A stretch of DNA of 64,000 nt. Source: Dryocola sp032000125. GTDB lineage: Bacteria; Pseudomonadota; Gammaproteobacteria; Enterobacterales; Enterobacteriaceae. The notes below the pieces were generated by a model. The model was given only the letters and a program-made list of their open reading frames with translations. It ran no database searches and was not told where the DNA came from. A program made the position numbers and the translations under genes. Shown here in pieces: positions 1-7,703 of the stretch (the first letter of the stretch is position 1; each line of letters opens with the position of its first letter). Location: contig DAMALH010000022.1 of assembly GCA_032000125.1 (NCBI GenBank), positions 11,321-75,320 on the forward strand. The letters run 5' to 3'.

Positions 1-161
1 AATCGACCAGATTACCGGCTAGCTGGACAACGTTGTCCAGCCTGCACAAAGCGGTCAAAAAAGTCCTGCTGATAAACAAAAACCGGGCGTCGTTACTCCC
101 TATTCTGATCAACAGACGCCCAGTACCCATGAGATAACCCAATAATCAGGTCGTTCCCGTT

Positions 162-842
162 ATGAATTACACCGAACAACAAGCTGAATGGATTACCCAA
201 CAAATCCTGCTGGAACTCGCCGCCAGGAAAAGCCCGGCAGCCCCTGCGCCTGTAGCGCTGGATATTCCGGTGGGCGTATCCAATCGCCATGTGCATCTGT
301 GCCGTGAAGATATGGACATCCTGTTCGGCTACGGCTCCACGCTGACCCGCTTTAAAGCGGTCAAACAGCCCGGCCAGTATGCCGCCGAAGAGATGGTGAC
401 GCTGCGCGGGCCGAAAGGCGAACTCAACAAAGTGCGTGTGTTAGGGCCGCTGCGTAATACCACGCAGGTGGAAATTTCCGTGGCCGACGGTTTTGCGCTG
501 GGCGCTAAAGCGCCGGTGCGTATGTCGGGGGATCTGCTGGATTCACCGGGCATTGAAATCATCGGTCCGAAAGGGCGAATGGTGAAACACAACGGCATGA
601 TTGTCGCCTGGCGTCATATCCATATTTCGCCCGAAGAAGCCGAGCTGCACGGCCTGCGCGACGGGATGGAAATCGACGTACAAACCAACGGCCCGCGCGG
701 CGGCGTGCTCAGCCACGTGGTAGTGCGCGTCACGGCGGATGCGGTGCTGGAACTGCATATCGATGTGGAAGAGGCCAACGGCTTCGGCCTGCGCAACGGC
801 GATACCGTTCGCGGCATTAAACAGGACGTGCGCCATGGCTGA
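162..842 (+). CDS. pduL: PduL-type phosphate propanoyltransferase (BMC phosphotransacylase)
   Basis: Converts propionyl-CoA plus phosphate to propionyl-phosphate and CoA inside the microcompartment, recycling CoA for the aldehyde dehydrogenase. The 226-residue protein shows the two PduL half-domains, each with its zinc-binding histidine motif: SNRHVHL at residues 40-46 and HIH at 152-154. Residues 5-22 (EQQAEWITQQILLELAAR) form an amphipathic helix followed by an Ala/Pro linker, the usual form of a BMC encapsulation peptide. It is the first complete gene of the + strand operon, and its stop overlaps the ATG of the eutJ-like gene by 8 nt. The kinase at 3218 would use its product. Family assignment is firm; acyl preference (propionyl) is inferred from the dehydratase downstream. 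Confidence 0.93.
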   Translation: MNYTEQQAEWITQQILLELAARKSPAAPAPVALDIPVGVSNRHVHLCREDMDILFGYGSTLTRFKAVKQPGQYAAEEMVTLRGPKGELNKVRVLGPLRNTTQVEISVADGFALGAKAPVRMSGDLLDSPGIEIIGPKGRMVKHNGMIVAWRHIHISPEEAELHGLRDGMEIDVQTNGPRGGVLSHVVVRVTADAVLELHIDVEEANGFGLRNGDTVRGIKQDVRHG

Positions 843-1659
843 CAGCCCCGAAAACCGTCGTTTGCACGAACTGGCCGCGCTGATTGACAGCGGCGAATGC
901 CGGCCCTGCACCGGCGCGTTGAAGGTGGGTGTGGATCTCGGCACCGCCAATATCGCCATCGTGGTGGTGGATGAAGATAACGAGCCGGTGGCAGGGGTAA
1001 CGTACCCCTCTGGCGTGGTGAAAGATGGGGTGGTGGTGGATTACCTGACCGCCAGCCGGGTGGTAACGCGTCTTAAACAAATTCTTGAACAGAAACTGGG
1101 CCGCACGCTGGATCGCGCGGCGACCGCAATCCCGCCGGGGATCTCTGAAGGCAACACCAAAGTCATCGTTAATGTGGTGGAAGCGGCGGGTTTTATCGTG
1201 ACCCGGGTACTCGATGAACCGGTCGCCGCCGCCAGCGCGCTGAATATCAAAAACGGCGCGGTGGTGGATGTAGGAGGAGGCACCACCGGCATGAGCATTT
1301 TGAAAAGCGGCAAAGTGACGTTCAGCGCCGACGAGCCCACCGGCGGCAGCCATATGACGCTGGTGATCGCTGGCGCGCTGGGTTTGCCTTATGCCGAGGC
1401 CGAAGAGATGAAAAAAGACCCGGCGCAGGAAGCGCAGGTCTTTACCCTGGTGCTGCCGGTGGCCCAGAAAATGGCCAGCCTGGTGTCGGGATGGCTCGCT
1501 ACCCGGCGGGTAAAAAATATTTATCTGGTGGGCGGCGCGAGCAGCTTCAGCCAGTTTACCGCCGTGTTCAGTAAACAAACCGGTAAAAATGTGATTCCTT
1601 CGGTGGAGCCGCTATTAGTCACGCCGTTAGGCATCGCCATGAATGCGAGCCAAGGGTAA
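835..1659 (+). CDS. eutJ: EutJ-like Hsp70/actin-fold protein of the BMC operon
   Basis: A 274-residue protein of the EutJ family, found in ethanolamine and other BMC operons and thought to act as a chaperone-like ATPase; its real job is not established. Two nucleotide-binding signatures of the actin/Hsp70 fold are visible: DLGTANIAIV near residues 34-43 and VDVGGGTTGMS near 144-154, with a late VGGASSF. It has no substrate-binding domain like DnaK. The ATG at 835 gives translational coupling to pduL (8-nt overlap); the longer frame from 739 is simply pduL read out of frame. It is followed after 4 nt by the flavoprotein gene. Confidence 0.88.
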   Translation: MADSPENRRLHELAALIDSGECRPCTGALKVGVDLGTANIAIVVVDEDNEPVAGVTYPSGVVKDGVVVDYLTASRVVTRLKQILEQKLGRTLDRAATAIPPGISEGNTKVIVNVVEAAGFIVTRVLDEPVAAASALNIKNGAVVDVGGGTTGMSILKSGKVTFSADEPTGGSHMTLVIAGALGLPYAEAEEMKKDPAQEAQVFTLVLPVAQKMASLVSGWLATRRVKNIYLVGGASSFSQFTAVFSKQTGKNVIPSVEPLLVTPLGIAMNASQG

Positions 1660-1663
1660 ATCA

Positions 1664-2380
1664 ATGGACAGCCAGACTTTATCGCAACTGCTGGACCGGG
1701 TCATCGCTGAAGTGCTGGCACAATCCGTCGCGCAGAAAAATGTCCGCGTGGTGGTGACTGGTGAGGATATCGCCTCGCTGCCGGAAACGCTGAGCTGCCT
1801 CGTGGCGCTTGAGCAGGCGGGTTATCAGCTATGGGTAAGTTTTTCTCACAGCGCCAGCCAGTCGGCGCTGAAATCCGCCTGCATGGATGCGCTAAGCCAG
1901 CGCGGCGCTCGCGCCGGATTTGACCGATCGCCGCCCCACTATGAGGCGCTCTATCTGCCTGCGCTCTCTGTTAACAGCATGAGCAAAATTGCGCTGGGCA
2001 TTCGCGATAATCTGGCCTGTGAAGCGGTATTTCAGGCGTTACAGCTCCGTAAACAGATTATCGCCACGCTGCATCCGCAATGCGTCGATAGCGCATTGCC
2101 GCTGCCGCTGCTGTCCCGTCTGGCAGGTTACGCCCAGGTCCTGGAGAGCTATGGCATTGCGCTCTGCGGCAAACGCGCGGCCCATGCCAGCCCGGTGCCG
2201 GTAAGCCAAACCGTACCCGCCACCGCCCTGCCGGTAGCCGGTAAAAAACCTTTAATCACCCTGCGCGATATCCGCCTGCTGGCCATCGGCACAGCGCTGC
2301 GCGTTGAGGGCAACACGCTGATTACCCCTGCCGCCAGAGATGAAATCCGGCGGCGCAATCTCACCGTTATCCACGGATAG
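1664..2380 (+). CDS. BMC-associated flavoprotein-family protein with a TPAARD tail
   Basis: The 238-residue product looks like a flavoprotein-fold (PF02441-like) protein: a beta strand VRVVVTG near residues 20-26, GYQLWVSFS, and YLPALSVNSMSKIALGIRD, the usual flavin/substrate loop with a conserved Asn-Ser region. Similar proteins recur in glycyl-radical BMC operons, with unknown role. Residues 1-22 (MDSQTLSQLLDRVIAEVL...) form an amphipathic helix like an encapsulation peptide. The last 40 residues contain ITPAARDEIRRR, a tail motif shared with EutT, EutQ and other BMC proteins. The start at 1664 is chosen because AAGGG lies 7 nt upstream; an in-frame ATG at 1643 would overlap eutJ. It may handle a redox cofactor in the lumen, but that is a guess. 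Confidence 0.75.
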   Translation: MDSQTLSQLLDRVIAEVLAQSVAQKNVRVVVTGEDIASLPETLSCLVALEQAGYQLWVSFSHSASQSALKSACMDALSQRGARAGFDRSPPHYEALYLPALSVNSMSKIALGIRDNLACEAVFQALQLRKQIIATLHPQCVDSALPLPLLSRLAGYAQVLESYGIALCGKRAAHASPVPVSQTVPATALPVAGKKPLITLRDIRLLAIGTALRVEGNTLITPAARDEIRRRNLTVIHG

Positions 2381-2391
2381 CCGGAGGAAAT

Positions 2392-2664
2392 ATGTACCTC
2401 GCAAAAGTCACTGGCGCACTGGTTTCCACCACCAAACACGCCTCGCTGAATGGCTCGAAGCTGCTGATGGTGGCGCGGCTCGATGAAAACTACCAGCCGA
2501 CCGGCCATGCCCAGGTGGCCGTTGATACCGTCGGCGCGGGCAATGGCGAGATTGTGATCGTCACCACCGGCAGTTCGGCGCGTATGAGCAACAGCAAAGA
2601 TCACTCGGTGATTGATGCCGCCGTGGTGGGTATCGTCGACTCGTTCGAACTGAACGGTAAATAG
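2392..2664 (+). CDS. EutN/CcmL-type BMC vertex pentamer
   Basis: A 90-residue BMC-P protein that caps the twelve vertices of the polyhedral shell. The family pattern is clear: MYLAKVTGALVSTTKH at the N-terminus, LLMVARLD, the DTVGAGNGEIVIVTTGSSAR loop region and VDAAVVGIVDS-like C-terminal strand. A good ribosome site (CGGAGGAAAT) precedes the ATG, 11 nt after the flavoprotein stop. It is the only pentamer gene visible, so this shell probably uses one vertex protein unless another lies upstream of the window. Confidence 0.95.
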   Translation: MYLAKVTGALVSTTKHASLNGSKLLMVARLDENYQPTGHAQVAVDTVGAGNGEIVIVTTGSSARMSNSKDHSVIDAAVVGIVDSFELNGK

Positions 2665-2688
2665 CGGCGCGCACGCTGAGGAATACTT

Positions 2689-3186
2689 ATGTCTGCGAAT
2701 GAGGCTTCACTCGACAACTGGATTAACGAGGCTATCGCCACGCAGCTACCGGAACGCCGGATGTCGCTGAGCCTGGAGGACAGCGAACTGTTGGCAAAGC
2801 TGGCCCGGGAAGTGGCCCAGGCCTGCAATGTGCCGATCGTTTTTAGCCTGACGGATACCTGCGGCCAGCAGCGGTTTTTCTTCAGCATGGATAACGCCCT
2901 GCTGGTCAGCCATACCCTGGCACCGCAAAAGGCCTGGACCGCGGTAGCGCTCAAAATGCCAACCCATGAACTGGCAAGGCTGGTGCAGCCGGGCGGTGAT
3001 TTGTACGGCCTTGAGAAAGAAAAAGATATCTGCTGCTTCGGCGGCGGTTTTCCCTGCTGGTCGGGCGGGCGTTTGCTCGGCGGCATCGGCATCAGCGGCG
3101 GCAGCGTTGAGGAAGATATGTTCATCGCCCGCCAGGCGCTGGCGCGGTTTAGCGCGCTGCGTTATCCCCTCGCAACAACCCGTTAA
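2689..3186 (+). CDS. PduO C-terminal/GlcG/HbpS-like protein
   Basis: A 165-residue protein matching the HbpS/GlcG/PduO-C fold (DUF336 group). The central part has the typical pattern VFSLTDTCGQQRFFFSMDNALLV, then TLAPQKAWTAVAL, and a glycine-rich FGGGFPCWSGGRLLGGIGISGG with two extra Cys (CC at about residue 111). In PduO this domain binds heme; heme or flavin binding here is inference. What is odd is that the B12 adenosyltransferase half of PduO is missing, fitting a B12-independent pathway. It sits between the vertex protein and the kinase in one operon, so a redox or cofactor-protection role in the microcompartment is plausible but unproven. Confidence 0.7.
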   Translation: MSANEASLDNWINEAIATQLPERRMSLSLEDSELLAKLAREVAQACNVPIVFSLTDTCGQQRFFFSMDNALLVSHTLAPQKAWTAVALKMPTHELARLVQPGGDLYGLEKEKDICCFGGGFPCWSGGRLLGGIGISGGSVEEDMFIARQALARFSALRYPLATTR

Positions 3187-3217
3187 TTTTTTATTGCAGT
3201 CTATTTCAGGGGTCATC

Positions 3218-4414
3218 ATGTCCTTAGCTTGTGTATTAGTGATTAACTGTGGTTCATCATCAATGAAATTCTCCGTCATTCCTCAGGATGCCGACCAGCC
3301 GTTGCTGTCGGGCCTGGCGGAGCGGCTGGGCATTGATCATGCCGTCATGACGTTTAAAGACCGAGACGGCCATAAATCCACCGTCGCGCTGGATGACGCC
3401 AGCCATCAGCATGCGCTCAAAGTGCTCTTCGCAAAGCTCGACGAACAGCAACTGCTGGAAACCATCAGCGCTATTGGGCACCGTGTGGCGCACGGCGGCA
3501 GCGACTTCAAACGTTCGGTACTGGTTACCGACGAGGTGATTGAGAAAGTCCGCGCGCTGTCGGCGCTGGCCCCGCTGCATAACCCTGCCAACCTGATCGG
3601 CATTGAAGCGGCCCGGACCCTGCTGCCCGCGCTGCCGCAGATTGCGGTGTTCGATACCGCGTTCCACCAGACCCTGTCTCCGGCGGCTTACACCTATGCT
3701 ATCCCGCTGGAGTACCAGCAGGATTATCAGGTCCGGCGTTACGGCTTTCACGGAACGTCTCACCGCTATATCGCCGCCGAGGCGCTGGCATCACTGGATC
3801 TCGACCCGGCGGATCACGGCATCGTGATTGCCCACCTGGGCAACGGTTCATCGCTGTGCGCGGTGCAAAACGGCGCGAGCGTCGACACCTCAATGGGCAT
3901 GACCCCGCTGGAGGGGCTGGTGATGGGCACGCGCTGCGGGGATCTTGATTTCGGTGCCGCCGCATACCTGGCAAAATGCACCGGGCAAACGCTCGACGCG
4001 CTGTACAAAATGGTCAATAACCAGTCCGGCCTGATGGGGATTTCCGGCTTATCCAGCGATTGCCGCACCCTTCAGCAGGCGCGGGATGAGGGCCACGAAC
4101 GGGCAGCGTTAGCCATCGACGTGATGGTGCATCGTCTCGCACGGCATATCGGCGGCCACGTGACCTCGCTTAAACGCTTCGATGCGCTGATTTTCACCGG
4201 CGGCATTGGCGAAAACTCGGCGTTGATTCGCGAACTTACCGTGCAACGCCTTCAGGCGCTGGGACTGGCGCTGGACGAAGAGCGTAACCGGCAGCTGTTC
4301 GGCGGGCGTAGCGGACTGATTTCTAAAACCGGCGCCACGAAGATTGCGGTCATCCCAACCAATGAAGAAAAAATGATTGCAATAGATGCAGCCGCGATTG
4401 CCCGCACGGCATAA
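3218..4414 (+). CDS. Acetate/propionate kinase (AckA/PduW/TdcD family)
   Basis: Transfers phosphate from propionyl- (or acetyl-) phosphate to ADP, the ATP-yielding last step of the pathway. All acetokinase signatures are present in the 398-residue protein: VLVINCGSSSMKFSV at the N-terminus, HRVAHGG, VFDTAFHQ, RYGFHGTSHRYI, AHLGNGSS, MTPLEGLVMGTRCGDLD and FTGGIGEN. The start at 3218 is preceded by CAGGGG; a longer open frame from 2966 is only the preceding gene read in another frame. It closes the first block of the + strand operon, before a 286-nt gap. Acyl preference cannot be read from sequence; context favours propionyl-phosphate. Confidence 0.93.
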   Translation: MSLACVLVINCGSSSMKFSVIPQDADQPLLSGLAERLGIDHAVMTFKDRDGHKSTVALDDASHQHALKVLFAKLDEQQLLETISAIGHRVAHGGSDFKRSVLVTDEVIEKVRALSALAPLHNPANLIGIEAARTLLPALPQIAVFDTAFHQTLSPAAYTYAIPLEYQQDYQVRRYGFHGTSHRYIAAEALASLDLDPADHGIVIAHLGNGSSLCAVQNGASVDTSMGMTPLEGLVMGTRCGDLDFGAAAYLAKCTGQTLDALYKMVNNQSGLMGISGLSSDCRTLQQARDEGHERAALAIDVMVHRLARHIGGHVTSLKRFDALIFTGGIGENSALIRELTVQRLQALGLALDEERNRQLFGGRSGLISKTGATKIAVIPTNEEKMIAIDAAAIARTA

Positions 4415-4700
4415 CAAATTGGCAAAAATGCGACCGCTTTAACAGTAATTATTATTGCTATTCGGGTCGGAATTATTTTGCGCAAGGCAATTTAAACGCA
4501 GGTCTTTTATTGCCGATGGTGGGTGGATTTTATTGTCAATTGCAGGAATGCAAAAACAAGATAGTCCCGCTGACGCGCAAAACATTTTGTCTGAATAACC
4601 TTAGCATGATGATGATTTAATAATTAACGCACATGGGTAAATCCGTGGATTGCTATTCCTCTGTGCACGTTTTCTTTCTATCGGAAATATCGAGGTTGTT
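4415..4700 (+). promoter_or_regulatory. AT-rich spacer between kinase and shell genes, possible internal promoter and hairpin
   Basis: No gene is visible here. Near the kinase stop the arms GCAAAA (4422-4427) and CGACC (4431-4435) can pair with GGGTCG (4464-4469) and TTTTGC (4476-4481), giving an imperfect extended hairpin. A weak sigma70-like pair, TTGTCA at 4533-4538 and CAAGAT at 4557-4562 with an 18-nt spacer, could start transcription of the shell/dehydratase block. A ribosome site (CGAGG) lies just before the hexamer ATG at 4701. Promoter assignment is tentative. Confidence 0.3.
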
Positions 4701-4982
4701 ATGCAACAAGAAGCATTAGGAATGGTTGAAACGAAAGGCCTGGTTTCTGCAATTGAAGCCGCAGATACCATGGTGAAATCTGCCAACGTGACCCTGGTGG
4801 GTTATGAAAAAATCGGTTCCGGCCTGGTGACCGTGATGGTTCGCGGCGACGTGGGCGCAGTGAAAGCCGCCACAGACGCTGGCTCCGCCGCTGCGGGTAA
4901 AGTGGGCGAACTGGTCTCCGTACACGTTATTCCGCGTCCGCATATTGAGGTGGAAAAAATTCTGCCGAAGGCCGTCGGTTAA
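4701..4982 (+). CDS. BMC-H shell hexamer (PduA/CmcA-like)
   Basis: A 93-residue single-domain shell protein with the canonical Pfam00936 pattern: ALGMVETKGLVSAIEAADT, MVKSANVTLVGYEKIGSG, VRGDVGAVKAATDAG and the C-terminal VHVIPRPH. It would form the facets of the shell, and its central pore loop (KIGSG) is of the PduA type that admits small polar molecules such as diols. It lies 21 nt upstream of the pduB-like gene, the usual pduA-pduB arrangement. The ATG at 4701 is used because it begins exactly at the family N-terminus and has an upstream GAGG; the open frame continues upstream without homology. Confidence 0.96.
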   Translation: MQQEALGMVETKGLVSAIEAADTMVKSANVTLVGYEKIGSGLVTVMVRGDVGAVKAATDAGSAAAGKVGELVSVHVIPRPHIEVEKILPKAVG

Positions 4983-5003
4983 TAACAATAAAGGATACTG
5001 ACC

Positions 5004-5789
5004 ATGAGAGATAATCTTGTTGAGCAGATTATATCTGACGTAATGAATAAACAAACCGATGCCCAATCGAAAGCCAAAACCGCAGCGAATTTCGCCGGTT
5101 GTGGCATTACGGAATTTGTCGGCACCGCGTTGGGTCACACTATCGGCCTGGTGATTGCCAATGTCGATAATCAGTTGCATGAAGTCATGAATATCGACAA
5201 GAAATATCGCTCTATCGGTATTCTGGGCGCGCGCACTGGCGCAGGCCCGCAAATTTTTGCGGCTGATGAAGCGATTAAAGCAACCAACAGCGAAATTATT
5301 TCTATTGAGCTGGCCCGCGATACCGAAGGCGGTGGCGGACACGGTTGCTTAATTATTTTCGGCGCGTCTGATGTTTCCGACGTCAGGCGTGCGGTTGAAG
5401 TGGCGCTGTCTGAAATTGAACGCACCATGGGTGACGTTTATGGCTCGCCGGCCGGACATCTTGAATTCCAGTACACCGCTCGTGCCAGCTACGCGCTGAA
5501 TAAAGCGCTGGGTGCGCCGATCGGCAAATCCTTCGGGATGACCTGCGCCTCGCCTGCGGCGATTGGCCTGGTGATTGCTGACGCCGCGGCGAAATCCGCC
5601 GTGATTGACCCGGTGGGTTATGCCAGCCCGTCGAAAGGCACCAGCTTCAGTAACGAAGTGATCTTCACCTTCTCCGGTGATTCCGGTGCGGTACGCCAGG
5701 CGGTGATTGCCGCGCGTGAAGTCGGTTTACAACTGCTCTCCACGTTAGATCCGGCGGAAATTAAATCCACCACGACGCCGTATATCTAA
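5004..5789 (+). CDS. pduB: Tandem-domain BMC-T shell protein (PduB family)
   Basis: A 261-residue trimeric shell protein containing two BMC domains, closely similar to PduB: SITEFVGT-like start (GITEFVGTALGHTIGLVIANVD), KKYRSIGILGARTGAGP, GGGGHGCLIIFGASDVSDV, QYTARASYALNKALGAP, and the ending STLDPAE...YI. In Salmonella PduB a second start gives the short PduB' form; here no ATG, GTG or TTG is in frame at that point, so only the long form with the N-terminal helix LVEQIISDVMN is expected. In Pdu compartments that N-terminal region links the shell to the enzyme core. Firm family call. Confidence 0.95.
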   Translation: MRDNLVEQIISDVMNKQTDAQSKAKTAANFAGCGITEFVGTALGHTIGLVIANVDNQLHEVMNIDKKYRSIGILGARTGAGPQIFAADEAIKATNSEIISIELARDTEGGGGHGCLIIFGASDVSDVRRAVEVALSEIERTMGDVYGSPAGHLEFQYTARASYALNKALGAPIGKSFGMTCASPAAIGLVIADAAAKSAVIDPVGYASPSKGTSFSNEVIFTFSGDSGAVRQAVIAAREVGLQLLSTLDPAEIKSTTTPYI

Positions 5790-5849
5790 GCATCGGGTGA
5801 CGACGCGCGCGACGCGGTCGGCAGAGGAAGAGTAGTAAGGAATTTAAAG

Positions 5850-7370
5850 ATGAATGATATTGAAATCGCTCAGGCTGTCTCGACCATTCTGAGCAAATTC
5901 ACCAAAGCAACACCGGATGCGGCTCCGGCAGCGGCTCCCGCCACGTCAGAAGCGGCGCGGGTCGACGGGCTGGACGAAATCGTCGCTAAGGCGCTGGCGC
6001 AGCAGTCCTCCGGGCGCGCCGCCTGTGCGACCTCTCAGGTAGCGAACGCTGGCACCGGCGCATTCGATACCATGGATGAAGCGATTTCCGCCGCTGTCCT
6101 GGCGCAGGTGCAGTATCGCCACTGTTCTATGCAAGACCGCGCCTCGTTTATCAATGGCATTCGGGACGTTTTCCTGCAGGACGATGTGCTGTGCGCCCTT
6201 TCCCGTATGGCGGTGGAAGAGACCGGCATGGGGAATTACGAGGACAAACTGATCAAAAACCGCGTCGCCGCGCTGAAAACGCCAGGTCTTGAAGATCTGG
6301 CCACCAGCGCGATTACCGGAGACGGGGGCCTAACGCTGATCGAGTACTCCGCGTTCGGGGTGATTGGTTCGATTACGCCAACCACTAACCCGACCGAAAC
6401 CATTATCAACAACAGCATCGGCATGCTGGCGGCAGGCAACACCGTGGTGTTCAGCCCACATCCGCGCTCGCGCAAAGTGTCGCTGTACGCGGTTGAGCTG
6501 ATCAACAACAAGCTTGCCCGCTTGGGCGCACCGGCGAACATGGTGGTTACGGTGACCAAACCGTCCATCGACAACACCAACGCCCTGATCAACGACCCAC
6601 GTATCAACATGCTGGTAGCGACCGGCGGTCCAGCCATCGTGAAAACCGTGATGTCATCCGGTAAGAAAGCGATTGGCGCAGGCGCTGGCAACCCGCCAGC
6701 GGTGGTGGACGAAACGGCGGATATCGAAAAAGCGGCCCGCGACATCATTAAAGGCTGTAGCTTCGACAACAACCTGCCGTGCGTGGCGGAAAAAGAGGTG
6801 ATTGTGGTGAACCAGGTAGCGGACTATCTGATTCACTGCATGAAGAAAAGCGGTGCCTATCTGCTGTGCGATAAGAAGTTGATTCAACAACTGCAATCGC
6901 TGGTGCTTAACGAAAAAGGCACCGGGCCGAATACCGCCTTTGTCGGCAAAGATGCGCGCTACATCCTGCAACAGCTGGGGATCACGGTTGGCGACGATAT
7001 CAAAGTCATCTTAATCGAGACGGAGAAAACCCATCCGTTCGTGGTGCACGAACTGATGATGCCGGTCCTGCCGGTGGTGCGCGTCGACAACGTTGATGAA
7101 GCCATTGAGCTGGCGGTGAAAGTGGAGCACGGCAACCGCCATACCGCGATGATGCACTCCACCAACGTCGAAAAACTGACCAAAATGGCGCGGCTGATTC
7201 AAACCACCATCTTTGTTAAAAATGGTCCTTCTTATGCGGGGCTGGGGGTGGGTGGCGAAGGGCATGCCACCTTTACGATTGCCGGACCGACCGGTGAAGG
7301 GCTTACGTCAGCGCGTTCGTTTGCACGCCATCGTCGCTGCGTAATGGTTGAAGCGCTGAATATTCGCTAA
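5850..7370 (+). CDS. CoA-acylating propionaldehyde dehydrogenase with encapsulation peptide (PduP-like)
   Basis: Oxidises propionaldehyde with NAD+ and CoA to propionyl-CoA inside the microcompartment. The 506-residue protein has an N-terminal amphipathic helix (DIEIAQAVSTILSKF, residues 3-17), an Ala/Pro linker, a conserved glycyl-radical-BMC extension up to about residue 65, then the aldehyde dehydrogenase fold with ITPTTNPTET, the nucleotide-binding VATGGPAIV, GAGNPPAVVD and the catalytic Cys311 in NNLPCVAEKE. The C-terminal GEGLTSARSFARHRRCV is typical of the BMC acylating group. It lies between pduB and a small shell gene in one operon. Substrate chain length is inferred from the dehydratase. 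Confidence 0.94.
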   Translation: MNDIEIAQAVSTILSKFTKATPDAAPAAAPATSEAARVDGLDEIVAKALAQQSSGRAACATSQVANAGTGAFDTMDEAISAAVLAQVQYRHCSMQDRASFINGIRDVFLQDDVLCALSRMAVEETGMGNYEDKLIKNRVAALKTPGLEDLATSAITGDGGLTLIEYSAFGVIGSITPTTNPTETIINNSIGMLAAGNTVVFSPHPRSRKVSLYAVELINNKLARLGAPANMVVTVTKPSIDNTNALINDPRINMLVATGGPAIVKTVMSSGKKAIGAGAGNPPAVVDETADIEKAARDIIKGCSFDNNLPCVAEKEVIVVNQVADYLIHCMKKSGAYLLCDKKLIQQLQSLVLNEKGTGPNTAFVGKDARYILQQLGITVGDDIKVILIETEKTHPFVVHELMMPVLPVVRVDNVDEAIELAVKVEHGNRHTAMMHSTNVEKLTKMARLIQTTIFVKNGPSYAGLGVGGEGHATFTIAGPTGEGLTSARSFARHRRCVMVEALNIR

Positions 7371-7393
7371 CCATCGCGAAGGGTAACTCAAAG

Positions 7394-7693
7394 ATGAAAA
7401 AACGAATCATAAACGCGCCGACCCCGGATATTTTGGCCATGTTGAAACGGCGTATGCCGGGGGAGTTTCGTTCGCGTCTGGATTTGATTCGCATCGACGC
7501 CATTGGTTTGTTAATGCTGCCGGTTCCGGATCTCTATTTTTATGCCGACGTAGCCAGCAAAAGCGCCAATGTGGTGGTATCGGAAATCTTTGGCAGTTGC
7601 CCTCAGCACATCACCACCCTGGCCATTTTTGGCGAAGTCGCGGCGGTGCATGAAGCCATGCGAATCATTGAGGAAGACGACAACCAGTTTTGA
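7394..7693 (+). CDS. Short EutS/PduU-like BMC shell protein
   Basis: A 99-residue protein whose residues about 35-93 fit the BMC fold: AIGLLMLPVPDLYFYADVAS, KSANVVVSEIF, then TTLAIFGEVAAVHEAMRII. This order, with a leading roughly 35-residue extension, resembles EutS/PduU, the circularly permuted hexamers, but it lacks their C-terminal 20-odd residues and its N-terminal segment (TPDILAMLKRRMPGEF) is unlike the beta-barrel-forming segment of EutS. It starts 23 nt after the aldehyde dehydrogenase and ends 10 nt before the DJ-1 gene. Shell membership is likely; the exact subfamily is uncertain. Confidence 0.78.
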   Translation: MKKRIINAPTPDILAMLKRRMPGEFRSRLDLIRIDAIGLLMLPVPDLYFYADVASKSANVVVSEIFGSCPQHITTLAIFGEVAAVHEAMRIIEEDDNQF

Positions 7694-7703
7694 GAGTTCG
7701 CTT

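Noticed and set aside
2..143. Possible tail of an upstream gene, frame 2, interrupted by TAG at 20-22
   Set aside because: After the TAG about 40 codons stay open and look protein-like (rich in Q, P, K, S), but an open run of that length is not rare and no family is recognisable; the left edge is too short to judge.
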